Shown one piece after another: positions 7,299 to 15,540 of a DNA stretch of 64,000 nt; within the stretch, counting starts at the first letter, position 1, and every line of letters begins with the position of its first letter. The DNA is taken from the NCBI GenBank assembly GCA_934155185.1, contig CAKPGT010000001.1, forward strand, positions 1-64,000, written 5' to 3'. Made by a program: the position numbers and the translations under genes. Origin of the DNA: an uncultured Bacilli bacterium. GTDB taxonomy: Bacteria; Bacillota_I; Bacilli_A; RF39; UBA660. The notes beneath the pieces are model-generated. The model searched no databases and was not told where the DNA came from. It saw only the letters and a list, made by a program, of their open reading frames with translations.

Positions 7299-8744
7299 TT
7301 GAGTGAAAAACAAATTACAGTTAATGATTTAATAGAAAACATTAAATCGTATAACGAAGAGAGTGTATCAAAGGTTTTAAAAGCTTATGAGATGGCTAAT
7401 ACGCTTCATAAGGGGCAATTAAGGCAAAGCGGAGAAGATTACATAGTGCATCCACTTAATGTTGCTTATGTTTTATCTGAGATGAGAGCTGATATTGATA
7501 CCGTTTGTGCAGGACTTCTTCACGATACATTAGAGGATACAAAAATAACTAAGGAAGAAATTGCTGAAAACTTCAATAGTGATGTTGCAAACTTGGTTGA
7601 TGGAGTAACAAAAATGAGTAAAATGAACTTCTCTTCAAAGGAGGATCAAAATTTAGCTAATACAAGAAAAATAATTACGGGGATAACAACTGATGTAAGA
7701 ATAATTCTTATTAAATTAGCTGATAGACTTCATAATATGAGAACATTGCAGTTTAAAAATGAATTTAAACAGAAAGAAAACTCATTAGAGACTTTAGAAA
7801 TATTTGTTCCAATGGCATACTATATAGGCGCATATAGAATAAAATCTGAATTAGAGGACTTGTCTTTAAGATATCTTAAACCTGATATGTATAAAAAAAT
7901 ACGAGAAAAAAAGCTAAGAATAGAACATGAAAGTAATTCTTGTTTAAAAGAAATGCTATTTGCTATACAATCTATGCTTAATGATGAACACATTCCAAAT
8001 GAAGTTAAGGTAAGAACTAAAAATATATATGGAATATATAAAAGACTATCTGAAGGAGGAAAGATATCTGATATACATGATTTACTTGCTCTTAAGGTAA
8101 TGGTTAATAATGTAAATGATTGCTATCAAACTTTAAGGATTGTTCATAGCAAATATAATCCTGTTAACGGTATGTTCAAAGATTTTATATGTAATCCTAA
8201 AACTAATATGTATAGATCACTTCATACAACAGTATTCGCACCTGATGACAGGCTGGTTCAAACACAGATAAGAACGTTTGATATGGATAAAATAGCCTCA
8301 TTTGGATTATCTACATACTGGGATATGGAAAAGGGAAATGCAAGAGAAGTAATGCAAAAGGATTTAAGTGATAAATATCAATTTTTTAATTCACTAGTAG
8401 AAATAAATAAAGTATTTGGAGATAATAAGGAATTTGTAAACCAGGTTAAAAATGAATTATTTTCAAATAAAATATACGTTTATACAACGAAAGGGGAAAT
8501 AATAGAGCTTCCTAAAGGTGCTAGTGTAATAGATTTCGCTTATAAAATTCATACAGATGTTGGAAATACAATGGTGGCAGCACAAGTTAATAATGAATAT
8601 GTTGATGTTACAACAAAGTTAAATAATAAGGATAGAGTAAGAATAATAACTGATGATTTATCATTTGGTCCAAGAGAAGATTGGGAGGATAAGGCAGTTA
8701 CAACATATGCAAAGAGAAGAATAAGGGAATTTAATAGGAGGTAA
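7299..8744 (+). CDS. RelA/SpoT-type (p)ppGpp synthetase/hydrolase, short form
   Basis: 481 residues, against about 730-750 for full-length Rel. The HD hydrolase domain (about 25-180) has His75-Asp76 in LLHDTLEDT and ADRLHNM. The synthetase domain (about 225-345) has a SLHT motif in NMYRSLHTTVF and is followed by a TGS domain (about 385-445). It ends there, so the helical and ACT regulatory domains that sense the ribosome are missing. TTG 7299 is preceded by AAGGTGG; the longer upstream frame runs through the terminator. It starts an operon with the S51 peptidase gene (1-base gap). A housekeeping Rel may lie elsewhere. Confidence 0.85.
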   Translation: MSEKQITVNDLIENIKSYNEESVSKVLKAYEMANTLHKGQLRQSGEDYIVHPLNVAYVLSEMRADIDTVCAGLLHDTLEDTKITKEEIAENFNSDVANLVDGVTKMSKMNFSSKEDQNLANTRKIITGITTDVRIILIKLADRLHNMRTLQFKNEFKQKENSLETLEIFVPMAYYIGAYRIKSELEDLSLRYLKPDMYKKIREKKLRIEHESNSCLKEMLFAIQSMLNDEHIPNEVKVRTKNIYGIYKRLSEGGKISDIHDLLALKVMVNNVNDCYQTLRIVHSKYNPVNGMFKDFICNPKTNMYRSLHTTVFAPDDRLVQTQIRTFDMDKIASFGLSTYWDMEKGNAREVMQKDLSDKYQFFNSLVEINKVFGDNKEFVNQVKNELFSNKIYVYTTKGEIIELPKGASVIDFAYKIHTDVGNTMVAAQVNNEYVDVTTKLNNKDRVRIITDDLSFGPREDWEDKAVTTYAKRRIREFNRR

Positions 8745-8745
8745 T

Positions 8746-9498
8746 ATGAAAAATGATATATTTTTAACTAGTAAATTAGATCTTTATACTAAGGATTCTT
8801 CAGGCAGGAAAGTTGCACATTCGATTAGCAACTATAACGGTTTGATTGAAAACTTCAAGACGAGTATAAAAGGGTATAAAAATTTTTTATATATTGCAAG
8901 TACCGAAGAAAACTATTTTCTAAATGATGAATACGCAAATGTTACATTTAAATCCTTTGATATGACATTACCATTTGAGAATTATTATATATTAGATGGA
9001 AGAACATTAAATAAAATAAATGAATTAATAATAAAAGCTGACTTTATATTTATTTCTGGAGGAAATGTTGATAGTCAAAATAATTTTTTTCAAAAATGCA
9101 ATCTTCGCAAGGCAATTGAAAAAACTAGCGCCGTAATTTGCTGTGTAAGTGCAGGAACAATGAATAGTGCCGAAAAAGTATATTGCCCGCCTGAAAATGA
9201 GATTGAGCTGAATGATAAAAAATTTCAAAAAAGTTACATAGGATTGGGGTTAACTAAGATTAATGTGCTGCCGCATTTTGATGTTCTTTTCAAAACAACA
9301 ATTTGTGAAAAAAAATATATTGAAGATATTATCTACCCAGATAGTTATGACAAAGAAATATTTGCTTTGACAGATAAATCATATATACAAATAAAAAGTA
9401 ATAATAAGATTATTTATCATGGTGAGATTTATCTTATAAAAAGTGGAAAATTGCAATTGCTTACGAAAATTAAAGCAAAGGAGGGCAACTATGAATAA
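8746..9498 (+). CDS. peptidase family S51 (dipeptidase E/cyanophycinase-like)
   Basis: 250 residues. The S51 fold is suggested by FISGGN (103-107) and by the nucleophile elbow CCVSAGT with Ser135. The His of LPHFDV near 180 could be the catalytic base. Known relatives cleave Asp-containing dipeptides or cyanophycin; some homologs appear in resistance to peptide-nucleotide antibiotics, but nothing here proves that. ATG 8746 sits right after the rel stop with AGGAGG upstream. The end overlaps the kinase gene by 8 bases. No signal peptide. Compare the S51 domain of the 21.4 kb fusion, which has lost the Ser. Confidence 0.78.
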   Translation: MKNDIFLTSKLDLYTKDSSGRKVAHSISNYNGLIENFKTSIKGYKNFLYIASTEENYFLNDEYANVTFKSFDMTLPFENYYILDGRTLNKINELIIKADFIFISGGNVDSQNNFFQKCNLRKAIEKTSAVICCVSAGTMNSAEKVYCPPENEIELNDKKFQKSYIGLGLTKINVLPHFDVLFKTTICEKKYIEDIIYPDSYDKEIFALTDKSYIQIKSNNKIIYHGEIYLIKSGKLQLLTKIKAKEGNYE

Positions 9499-10612
9499 TA
9501 AAACTGAGTTGTATAAAGATGCCAAACTATTTAATATTATACTAAATGAGTTAGGAAGGATTGTAGGAACCGAGTGCAATTTTATATGTGTTTCTAGTCC
9601 TGGTAGTTCACCCTCTAAGGTTTACATGTTCAAGGACAATCAAAATCATATTTATGCTGTTAAACTATGCAATAGGAACTTATCACGGGTTTCACTGTTA
9701 AAGGAAGCTAAAAATTATGAGATATTAGTTCCATACATGAAAGATCATTTGCCGAAAATAATATATACAGGTATAATTGATAATTTTGAAATAATGATTT
9801 CAGAAAGTAAAGGGGTTGACAGTTTATATTCCTCAATAATTTTGAATAAGAATACAACAGAATATTATTTAGATATATGGAGTAAAGTTTTAGTTTCTAT
9901 AGTGAATATGTGGAAAGAAACAAAGGAGTATAATTATGATTCGGAGAAAAATCCAAGAAATAATAAAGAAAGAATTAAGAGGATTAAAGATGGTGTTTAC
10001 AAGACTTTGCTCAGTTTTTTAAGAGATGATGATTGTATTTATTATCCAATAGTTGTTAATGGTATAGAGTATATTTCTTTAAATGAAACTTTCAAAATAA
10101 TACGTAAGGTAGGACCACCGAAATTTGGAGTTACATGTCATGGTGATCCACAGCCGTCTAATATTGTCGTTACGGATGATAAAAATTGGTATCTTGTGGA
10201 TTGGGAATGGAGTGGAAAAAATCATGATTTCAGAATAATGTTTTCTCATTTTTTTGGATGGTGGGCTACTAGAATGATTCGACTAAAGAAGTCGTCAGGT
10301 ATTTCAATAAAAAGTAAAAAAATTGTTATTAATTATGAAATTTCTAATTATAATGAAATAGATTTGTTTCAACAAATGGCATATAAACTAGTGAATAAAG
10401 TTTTAAAAATTTCTAAAAATGATTCCAGTGATATTAATAGGTTCTTAGCATTACTATATTTAGGTGATATTAGATTTCTTAAAATATGGGAAAAGTGTGA
10501 CTATTTACCATTGCTAATCGGAGAGGCTATAAAAACTGCAAATTATGTAGAAAATAAAAACATAAAAAATGTTGATAGGATGTTTACATTTATGGGGGAT
10601 AAAAATGAATAA
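9491..10612 (+). CDS. aminoglycoside phosphotransferase (APH)-family small-molecule kinase
   Basis: 373 residues. The catalytic loop CHGDPQPSNIVV gives His217-Asp219 and Asn224, and the metal-binding aspartate is Asp237 in LVDWEWSG; both are APH/choline-kinase hallmarks. The N-lobe Lys is probably in YAVKLC (Lys58). ATG 9491 has AAGGAGGG upstream, so a longer upstream frame was not used. It overlaps the S51 gene and the nucleotidyltransferase gene (8 bases each), so translational coupling is likely. Substrate unknown: an antibiotic, a sugar or a small metabolite made by the operon are all possible. Confidence 0.8.
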   Translation: MNNKTELYKDAKLFNIILNELGRIVGTECNFICVSSPGSSPSKVYMFKDNQNHIYAVKLCNRNLSRVSLLKEAKNYEILVPYMKDHLPKIIYTGIIDNFEIMISESKGVDSLYSSIILNKNTTEYYLDIWSKVLVSIVNMWKETKEYNYDSEKNPRNNKERIKRIKDGVYKTLLSFLRDDDCIYYPIVVNGIEYISLNETFKIIRKVGPPKFGVTCHGDPQPSNIVVTDDKNWYLVDWEWSGKNHDFRIMFSHFFGWWATRMIRLKKSSGISIKSKKIVINYEISNYNEIDLFQQMAYKLVNKVLKISKNDSSDINRFLALLYLGDIRFLKIWEKCDYLPLLIGEAIKTANYVENKNIKNVDRMFTFMGDKNE

Positions 10613-11402
10613 TCAAAAAATAATTAATGATATATGCTTATTTTTAAAGAATGAGAAAAACATGAATGATGGATATTTTTGCATATATGGAAGCTATGCA
10701 ACATGTTCTCAGAATGAGAATAGTGATATAGATATATTGTATGTATCCAATTCAATTAAAACACCGAAAAGGATAAGCTCTTTATATAAAAAAATAAAAA
10801 TAACAGTATATAAATTATCTGAAGATCATTTATTACAGGATGCTAAAGGAAAATATGGAGGATTTTTTTGCGGAAAGATGTTTAATCCTCATATAATTTT
10901 TCCGTATAGCAGAAGGAATAATATCTTTATAGATAACTGTGTTACTACTTTTTTTTCAAGGCTTTTAGATGAATCATCTTTTAAACTAGATAATGAATAT
11001 GATGAAGATGAAGTCTTAAAAAAGTTAATCAATGTTTATATGGAATTATACCCTGAATATTTTGCTTATATTATGAGATTAGTTAATATTAACAATTTTA
11101 ATAGTATATGGGAAACTTGGAGAAAAAGGACTATATTTTCTTTAGTGATGAATAATATACTTGCAAAAAAAGATGATAAATTTTATTTTAAAAAAAACAT
11201 ACCCGTTGCAAAATTTAATAAATTGAAGATTAGTTATGTTTCCAGATTTTGGATATTTGGAGCAATATCGCATAGCTCAAATCTTGATTTTTATGACTTT
11301 TATGTCAATAAGAATGTTGATTACATAACAAAGAATAAAATACTAAGGAAAAAGTGTGAAGACTTTTTAGATAGATTTTATACATTAGTAAAGGAGGACT
11401 AG
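10605..11402 (+). CDS. nucleotidyltransferase-fold protein (MNT/polymerase-beta type)
   Basis: 265 residues. The signature GSYATCSQNENSDIDILYVS has Gly29-Ser30 and metal-binding Asp41 and Asp43, as in kanamycin nucleotidyltransferase and related enzymes. The rest is probably a helical substrate domain. ATG 10605 is preceded by GGGGGA. In the operon it follows an APH-type kinase by an 8-base overlap. The pair of kinase and nucleotidyltransferase, followed by synthetase-like genes, fits a small-molecule modification pathway, which is inference. A toxin-antitoxin role is less likely because the fold is large and the neighbours are metabolic. Confidence 0.75.
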   Translation: MNNQKIINDICLFLKNEKNMNDGYFCIYGSYATCSQNENSDIDILYVSNSIKTPKRISSLYKKIKITVYKLSEDHLLQDAKGKYGGFFCGKMFNPHIIFPYSRRNNIFIDNCVTTFFSRLLDESSFKLDNEYDEDEVLKKLINVYMELYPEYFAYIMRLVNINNFNSIWETWRKRTIFSLVMNNILAKKDDKFYFKKNIPVAKFNKLKISYVSRFWIFGAISHSSNLDFYDFYVNKNVDYITKNKILRKKCEDFLDRFYTLVKED

Positions 11403-11407
11403 AATTT

Positions 11408-12370
11408 GTGTTATATTATGCTTGGAAAGAAAAGATAATAGAAAAATGTCAAGATGATAATATCTCTAAATTAAAGCAATTTAACATTGATGTTGTAGAT
11501 AAAAATGATTTTCTATATAGTAAATTTTTAGAAAATAATATATATGCTATTAATAAAAATAATTATTTTGATGATTTTAGCAAATATGATAAAAAAAATG
11601 CAATAATAGTGGGCTTTGGCAATAATGGAGCATTACACATAGGACATTTTTTATTAGCAAAAGAGTTGCTATTTTACATAAATAATAATTCTAAGATATA
11701 TTTTGTTAATTTGGATCCAGAGAATAACAATAAATTTGTATATCAAATGATTGATATTCTTAAAAACAATTGCATTAATGAAATAGACTATGAAATTTTA
11801 ACTTGTAACAATAGTGATATTATGAAACTAAAGAAAAAAGTGGCTGGTAATTTAAATATTAATACAATAAATAGAATAATGGGATGGAAAAATGAAAGTT
11901 TGCAATCATATGAAAAAGTTTTAGATATGGTAACCACATTTTCTTTGAGCAACTTGATATTGGAAAATAATAAAATTGTTGTTACAGACATTAACCAGGC
12001 AACTTTTTATGGAATAGTTAAAAATATAGGAAATAAACTTCATCTCGAATTACCAAATTATGTTTACCATTTATTGATGCCCAGCCTTAAATCGCCGGTT
12101 GAGAGAATGAGTGTTAATAAACCAAAGTCATTAATTTTTATTGATGATGAGGAAAATATAATAGAAAGAAAATTAAACAGTTCATTTACAGGAACGACTG
12201 ATAGGCAATTAACCTGCTCATTTTTGAGAGTTATTGATTTGATAAATTCTATTGAAGATACTGAAACTGTTATTGAACATTGTATTAATTGTAATTTTAC
12301 TTGTTCAGAATGTAAAAAAAATAATCTTGATATATTAGTAAAAAAAATAAAAAGTAAGAGGCTTGATTAG
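11408..12370 (+). CDS. TrpRS/TyrRS-like class I aminoacyl-tRNA synthetase paralog
   Basis: 320 residues. The nucleotide-binding HIGH motif is intact (HIGH 77-80 in GALHIGHFLLAKELL). The KMSKS loop is altered to RMSVNKP (233-239), and the following FIDDEENIIERKLNSSFTG resembles the TrpRS/TyrRS catalytic end. A C-terminal CxxC-x3-CxxC cluster (about 292-303) could bind zinc. No recognisable anticodon-binding domain. Starts at GTG with AAGGAGG upstream. The canonical trpS lies two genes on. It may activate an amino acid for a pathway, or be a decoy or resistant form; catalytic competence is uncertain. Confidence 0.65.
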   Translation: MLYYAWKEKIIEKCQDDNISKLKQFNIDVVDKNDFLYSKFLENNIYAINKNNYFDDFSKYDKKNAIIVGFGNNGALHIGHFLLAKELLFYINNNSKIYFVNLDPENNNKFVYQMIDILKNNCINEIDYEILTCNNSDIMKLKKKVAGNLNINTINRIMGWKNESLQSYEKVLDMVTTFSLSNLILENNKIVVTDINQATFYGIVKNIGNKLHLELPNYVYHLLMPSLKSPVERMSVNKPKSLIFIDDEENIIERKLNSSFTGTTDRQLTCSFLRVIDLINSIEDTETVIEHCINCNFTCSECKKNNLDILVKKIKSKRLD

Positions 12371-12373
12371 ACT

Positions 12374-12967
12374 ATGGATATATATGTTGACTTTGATAGA
12401 ACTTTATACAATACAGATCAATTATATAGCGACATGTTTAAAACTATAAATAATTATGGAATAACTAGTGATATGTTTGAAAATGGTAAACAAGAGTTTT
12501 TCCAAAAGCCAATTTTGTTTAATTTTATTGAATTGACTAGATATATTTGTAATAAGTATAATATGTCACCTGCCGTAATATCCGAATTGCTGACTATATT
12601 AGAAAATGGAGAAAAATATTTGTACAGTGATTCTAATGAATTTCTTTTAAAGATGAAACATAAAAACTATAATACTTCAATATTAACATATGGAGATATT
12701 AATTTTCAAATGCTAAAGTTAACACCATTGAGTACTTGCAATATAATAGACAACATAATTATTACTAGCAATTATAAATTTTTACTAGATTTGGATTATA
12801 ACAATTCAATATTTATAGATGACAACCCAAGAGATTTAATGGGTTTATCGCAACAAGGAGCAAAAAAAGTAATTAGAGTAAAAAGAAAAAATTCAAAGTA
12901 TTATAATAGTAAATTATTAAATAATGAAATTCCTATTTTTTATAATTTAGAGGATTTAACTATATAG
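12374..12967 (+). CDS. HAD-superfamily hydrolase/phosphatase-like protein
   Basis: 197 residues. Motif I is DFDRTLY (nucleophile Asp6, acid Asp8) at the N-terminus. Motif IV is FIDDNPRDL (about 143-151). Motif II may be in ILTYGD. The cap region is small. It lies 3 bases after the synthetase-like gene and 16 before trpS. Its likely chemistry is phosphate ester hydrolysis on a small substrate; a phosphatase in an operon with a kinase is compatible with a phosphorylated intermediate. Substrate unknown. Confidence 0.7.
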   Translation: MDIYVDFDRTLYNTDQLYSDMFKTINNYGITSDMFENGKQEFFQKPILFNFIELTRYICNKYNMSPAVISELLTILENGEKYLYSDSNEFLLKMKHKNYNTSILTYGDINFQMLKLTPLSTCNIIDNIIITSNYKFLLDLDYNNSIFIDDNPRDLMGLSQQGAKKVIRVKRKNSKYYNSKLLNNEIPIFYNLEDLTI

Positions 12968-12983
12968 AGGAGATGAAAATAAA

Positions 12984-14096
12984 ATGAAAGAAGAAAAAAT
13001 TATATTAACTGGAGATAGACCAACAGGAAGGTTGCATTTGGGGCACTATGTTGGCTCTCTTAAAAGAAGAGTTGAATTACAAAACAGCGGAAAATATGAC
13101 AAGATATTTCTTGAAATAGCGGATGCACAAGCAATAACTGACAATGCTTATGATTTAGAAAAAGTTAGGCAAAACATAATAGAGGTTGCATTAGATTATT
13201 TATCATGTGGGATAGATCCAACAAAGACAACTATATTTATACAATCGCAAATTCCTGAGTTATGCGAATTAACTTTTTATTATTTAGATTTGGTTACGCT
13301 ATCTAGACTTGAAAGGAATCCTACAATAAAAGAAGAAATAAAGTTAAGAAATTTTAAGTCTAGTATTCCAGCTGGTTTTTTAACGTATCCAATTAGTCAA
13401 GCGGCTGACATTACAGCTTTTAATGCTACAACTGTACCTGTTGGTGGTGATCAATTACCAATGATAGAACAAACTAGGGAGATAGTAAGAACCTTTAATA
13501 ATCTATTTGGTGATACTTTAATTGAGCCAAAGGAAATGTTACCGGATAATTCTATATGTTGTAGACTTCCAGGAATAGATGGAAAAGCGAAAATGAGTAA
13601 GTCCCTAAACAACTGCATATATCTATCTGATGAACCGGATGAAATTAGAAATAAGATTATGCGTATGTTTACGGATCCAAATCATCTTAGAGTTTCTGAT
13701 CCTGGAAAAGTGGATGGTAACCCTGTTTTTACTTATTTAGATGCATTTTGCAAAGATGAGCATTTTTTAAAATACTTACCAGAATATAAAAATTTAGATG
13801 AACTTAAAAGCCATTATATGAAAGGTGGACTTGGAGACGTAAAAATAAAGAAATTTCTCAACGACATTATTCAGGAAGAACTAAGGCCAATACGTGAAAG
13901 GAGAAAGCTTTGGGAGAATAGAATTACTGACGTTTATAAAATATTGTACGAGGGAAGTTTGGAGGCAAGAAAAATTGCAGTTAATACAATGAATAACGTT
14001 AAAAGTGCCATGAAAATAAATTATTTTCAAGATAGCGATTTAATTAACGAACAAAAAGCAAGATATACTTCTGAACATAAAACAAGTTCAAAATAG
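12984..14096 (+). CDS. trpS: tryptophanyl-tRNA synthetase
   Basis: 370 residues. HIGH motif is HLGH (18-21) after GDRPTGRL, and KMSKS occurs in DGKAKMSKSLNN (about 205). The C-terminus has the conserved GGLGDVKIK and PIRERR segments. It resembles the TrpRS type common in gut Firmicutes, plus about 20 extra hydrophilic residues at the C-terminus. Charges tRNA-Trp. It is the last gene of the rel operon (16-base gap from the HAD gene). It may be the only trpS of the genome, which would put an essential gene under the 7.2 kb attenuator, or it may have its own promoter. Confidence 0.93.
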   Translation: MKEEKIILTGDRPTGRLHLGHYVGSLKRRVELQNSGKYDKIFLEIADAQAITDNAYDLEKVRQNIIEVALDYLSCGIDPTKTTIFIQSQIPELCELTFYYLDLVTLSRLERNPTIKEEIKLRNFKSSIPAGFLTYPISQAADITAFNATTVPVGGDQLPMIEQTREIVRTFNNLFGDTLIEPKEMLPDNSICCRLPGIDGKAKMSKSLNNCIYLSDEPDEIRNKIMRMFTDPNHLRVSDPGKVDGNPVFTYLDAFCKDEHFLKYLPEYKNLDELKSHYMKGGLGDVKIKKFLNDIIQEELRPIRERRKLWENRITDVYKILYEGSLEARKIAVNTMNNVKSAMKINYFQDSDLINEQKARYTSEHKTSSK

Positions 14097-14166
14097 AATG
14101 AAAAACTATGCTTTTGTTTAAACTAATATAGGCTGTAAATTACGTCTTGATTTAGGAGATATTATA

Positions 14167-14519
14167 ATGATTTTATTTTTAATGAGTAATATGGCGAGGT
14201 AAAGAAAGAAAATGTGTTCAATAGTTCTGAAAGTGAAGATGATTTAAATAATTCACCTTATTTGCAAGACTTGGGATTAGCAAACATAAACATTGAGTTT
14301 CATTTTAGCATAAATAATTTGAATGATGATTCGGAAAAATTCAAATAGATTCAATATTATCTAAGTCTAATAATAGAATATTATATGTCTTAACGGATGA
14401 CACATATATTTATTAAAGATAGATTAAAATGTGTTTTATATCGGGGAAGTTATAAAATGCAAAATGTCAATATTGTAAAAATTTGTGAAGATAATAGCTT
14501 TATTGATATTGATATTTAA
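14167..14519 (+). pseudogene. decayed protein gene remnant
   Basis: A ribosome site (TAGGAGA) and ATG at 14167 begin a reading frame that breaks within 12 codons. Coding-like text continues in other frames: 14198-14348 (about 50 residues ending DDSEKFK), then a frame with SKSNNRILYVLTDD, then RLKCVLYRGSYK to a stop at 14517. At least three interruptions. Family not recognised. It fills the gap between the trpS operon and the attenuated deaminase unit. Confidence 0.5.
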
Positions 14520-14580
14520 AATATTAAAAGATATAATTGCGTTTAAGATATTAAAAGATATAGTAGTTACATATATTTAA

Positions 14581-14609
14581 TTGACAAAGATGTAAATCTA
14601 TAATATATT
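14581..14609 (+). promoter_or_regulatory. promoter of the ASCH-deaminase unit
   Basis: TTGACA (14581-14586), 17-bp spacer, TATATT (14604-14609). The predicted start near 14616 lies just before the leader ORF ribosome site. Confidence 0.7.
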
Positions 14610-14646
14610 AATAGTGTAATTAATTAGAGAAAGGAGAGTGATTAAT

Positions 14647-14712
14647 ATGAAGAATTTACAAATTATAAGTAATGTAGAATTAATCATGGCTCCTATCTAT
14701 TTTTCTTTATGA
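14647..14712 (+). CDS. 21-codon leader peptide with antiterminator segment
   Basis: ATG 14647 follows AAAGGAG. It encodes a 21-residue peptide beginning MKNLQIISN and ending PIYFSL. Codons 8-13 (14669-14683) contain the 5' strand of a 15-bp antiterminator. The ORF ends 28 bases before the terminator stem. The layout is that of leader peptides controlling antibiotic-inducible genes such as erm and some ABC-F genes. The peptide itself matches none that I know. Confidence 0.7.
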   Translation: MKNLQIISNVELIMAPIYFSL

Positions 14713-14752
14713 TAGATAATTTTTAGTGTTCTAAACTTTAATTCTGCATTAC
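14669..14752 (+). promoter_or_regulatory. antiterminator pairing 14669-14683 with 14738-14752
   Basis: GTAATGTAGAATTAA (14669-14683) pairs along all 15 bases with TTAATTCTGCATTAC (14738-14752), with a single T.G pair. The second strand includes the complete 5' arm and loop of the terminator, so the two structures are mutually exclusive. A small hairpin TATCTAT/ATAGATA (14694-14700, 14712-14718) falls in the loop. Confidence 0.75.
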
Positions 14753-14765
14753 GCAGAATTTTTTT
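14740..14765 (+). terminator. attenuator terminator before the ASCH-deaminase gene
   Basis: Perfect 8-bp stem AATTCTGC/GCAGAATT with an ATTAC loop, followed by a T run. It is located between leader ORF and target gene. Confidence 0.88.
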
Positions 14766-14793
14766 AATACATAGAAAGAAAGGAAATACTAAA

Positions 14794-15540
14794 ATGATAA
14801 AAAAATTAAATATTAACGATAGAGCAGCTCTTGCTATTAAAAATAAGACAAAAAAAGTTGAAATAAGAGCTGGTGGTAAATATGACTATAGTAAGCTAAG
14901 TGCAGATGATATAATTGAATTTAATAGTAATAATTTAGGAATATTATATGTTAAAGTAAAAAACGTAAATTATTATAAATCATTAGATGAATTATTTATG
15001 TTAGAAGGTACCAGGTATACAACGTCATCTACTAATGATAAAGAAGAAGCTATCAAAAATGTAGAAAAAATAAGTGATTATAAAAACAGAATAAGAGAAA
15101 ATGGGGTTTATGCAATTCATATTAAATATTTATATTCAGAAAATACTATATGGGAAGAACTTTATAATAAAGCAAAAAACATAAGAAATAATAGAAAAGC
15201 ATCAGGAATGATTAGTGCCGGATGTGTTGGAGCAGCAATACTTGCTAAAGACCATAATATATATACTGGAGTATGTATCGATACAGCATCATCTTTAGGT
15301 ATGTGTGCTGAAAGAAATGCTATAGCAAATATGATTACAAATGGTGAAAATGAAATAACAAAATTAGTTTTCATTGATTCAAAAGGAGATATTTGTTTTC
15401 CATGTGGTGCGTGCAGAGAATATTTAATGCAGCTTTCTAAGAACAGTAAGAATATTGAAATATTAAAAGATAAAGATACTAAAGAAACAATTAAGCTAGA
15501 AGAATTAATTCCAAACTGGTGGGGATATGGTAGGCTATAA
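14794..15540 (+). CDS. ASCH domain - cytidine/blasticidin-S deaminase-like fusion
   Basis: 248 residues. Residues 1-110 form an ASCH-type (PUA-like) domain, with KKVEIRAGGKYD and a ILYVKVKNV strand. Residues 125-248 form a cytidine-deaminase fold with zinc ligands Cys171 and catalytic Glu173 in MCAERNA, and Cys204/Cys207 in PCGACR. The GVCIDTASSLGMCAE stretch is closer to blasticidin-S deaminases than to housekeeping Cdd, by eye. ASCH domains bind RNA or modified nucleosides. Deamination of a cytosine-type antibiotic or nucleoside is plausible. Ends directly at the ATG of the next fusion gene, so they form an operon. Confidence 0.82.
   Translation: MIKKLNINDRAALAIKNKTKKVEIRAGGKYDYSKLSADDIIEFNSNNLGILYVKVKNVNYYKSLDELFMLEGTRYTTSSTNDKEEAIKNVEKISDYKNRIRENGVYAIHIKYLYSENTIWEELYNKAKNIRNNRKASGMISAGCVGAAILAKDHNIYTGVCIDTASSLGMCAERNAIANMITNGENEITKLVFIDSKGDICFPCGACREYLMQLSKNSKNIEILKDKDTKETIKLEELIPNWWGYGRL

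Noticed and set aside
12984..14096. trpS as a dedicated indolmycin-resistant second copy
   Set aside because: It resembles the ordinary gut-Firmicutes TrpRS and no second trpS can be seen in the window, so the claim cannot be supported.
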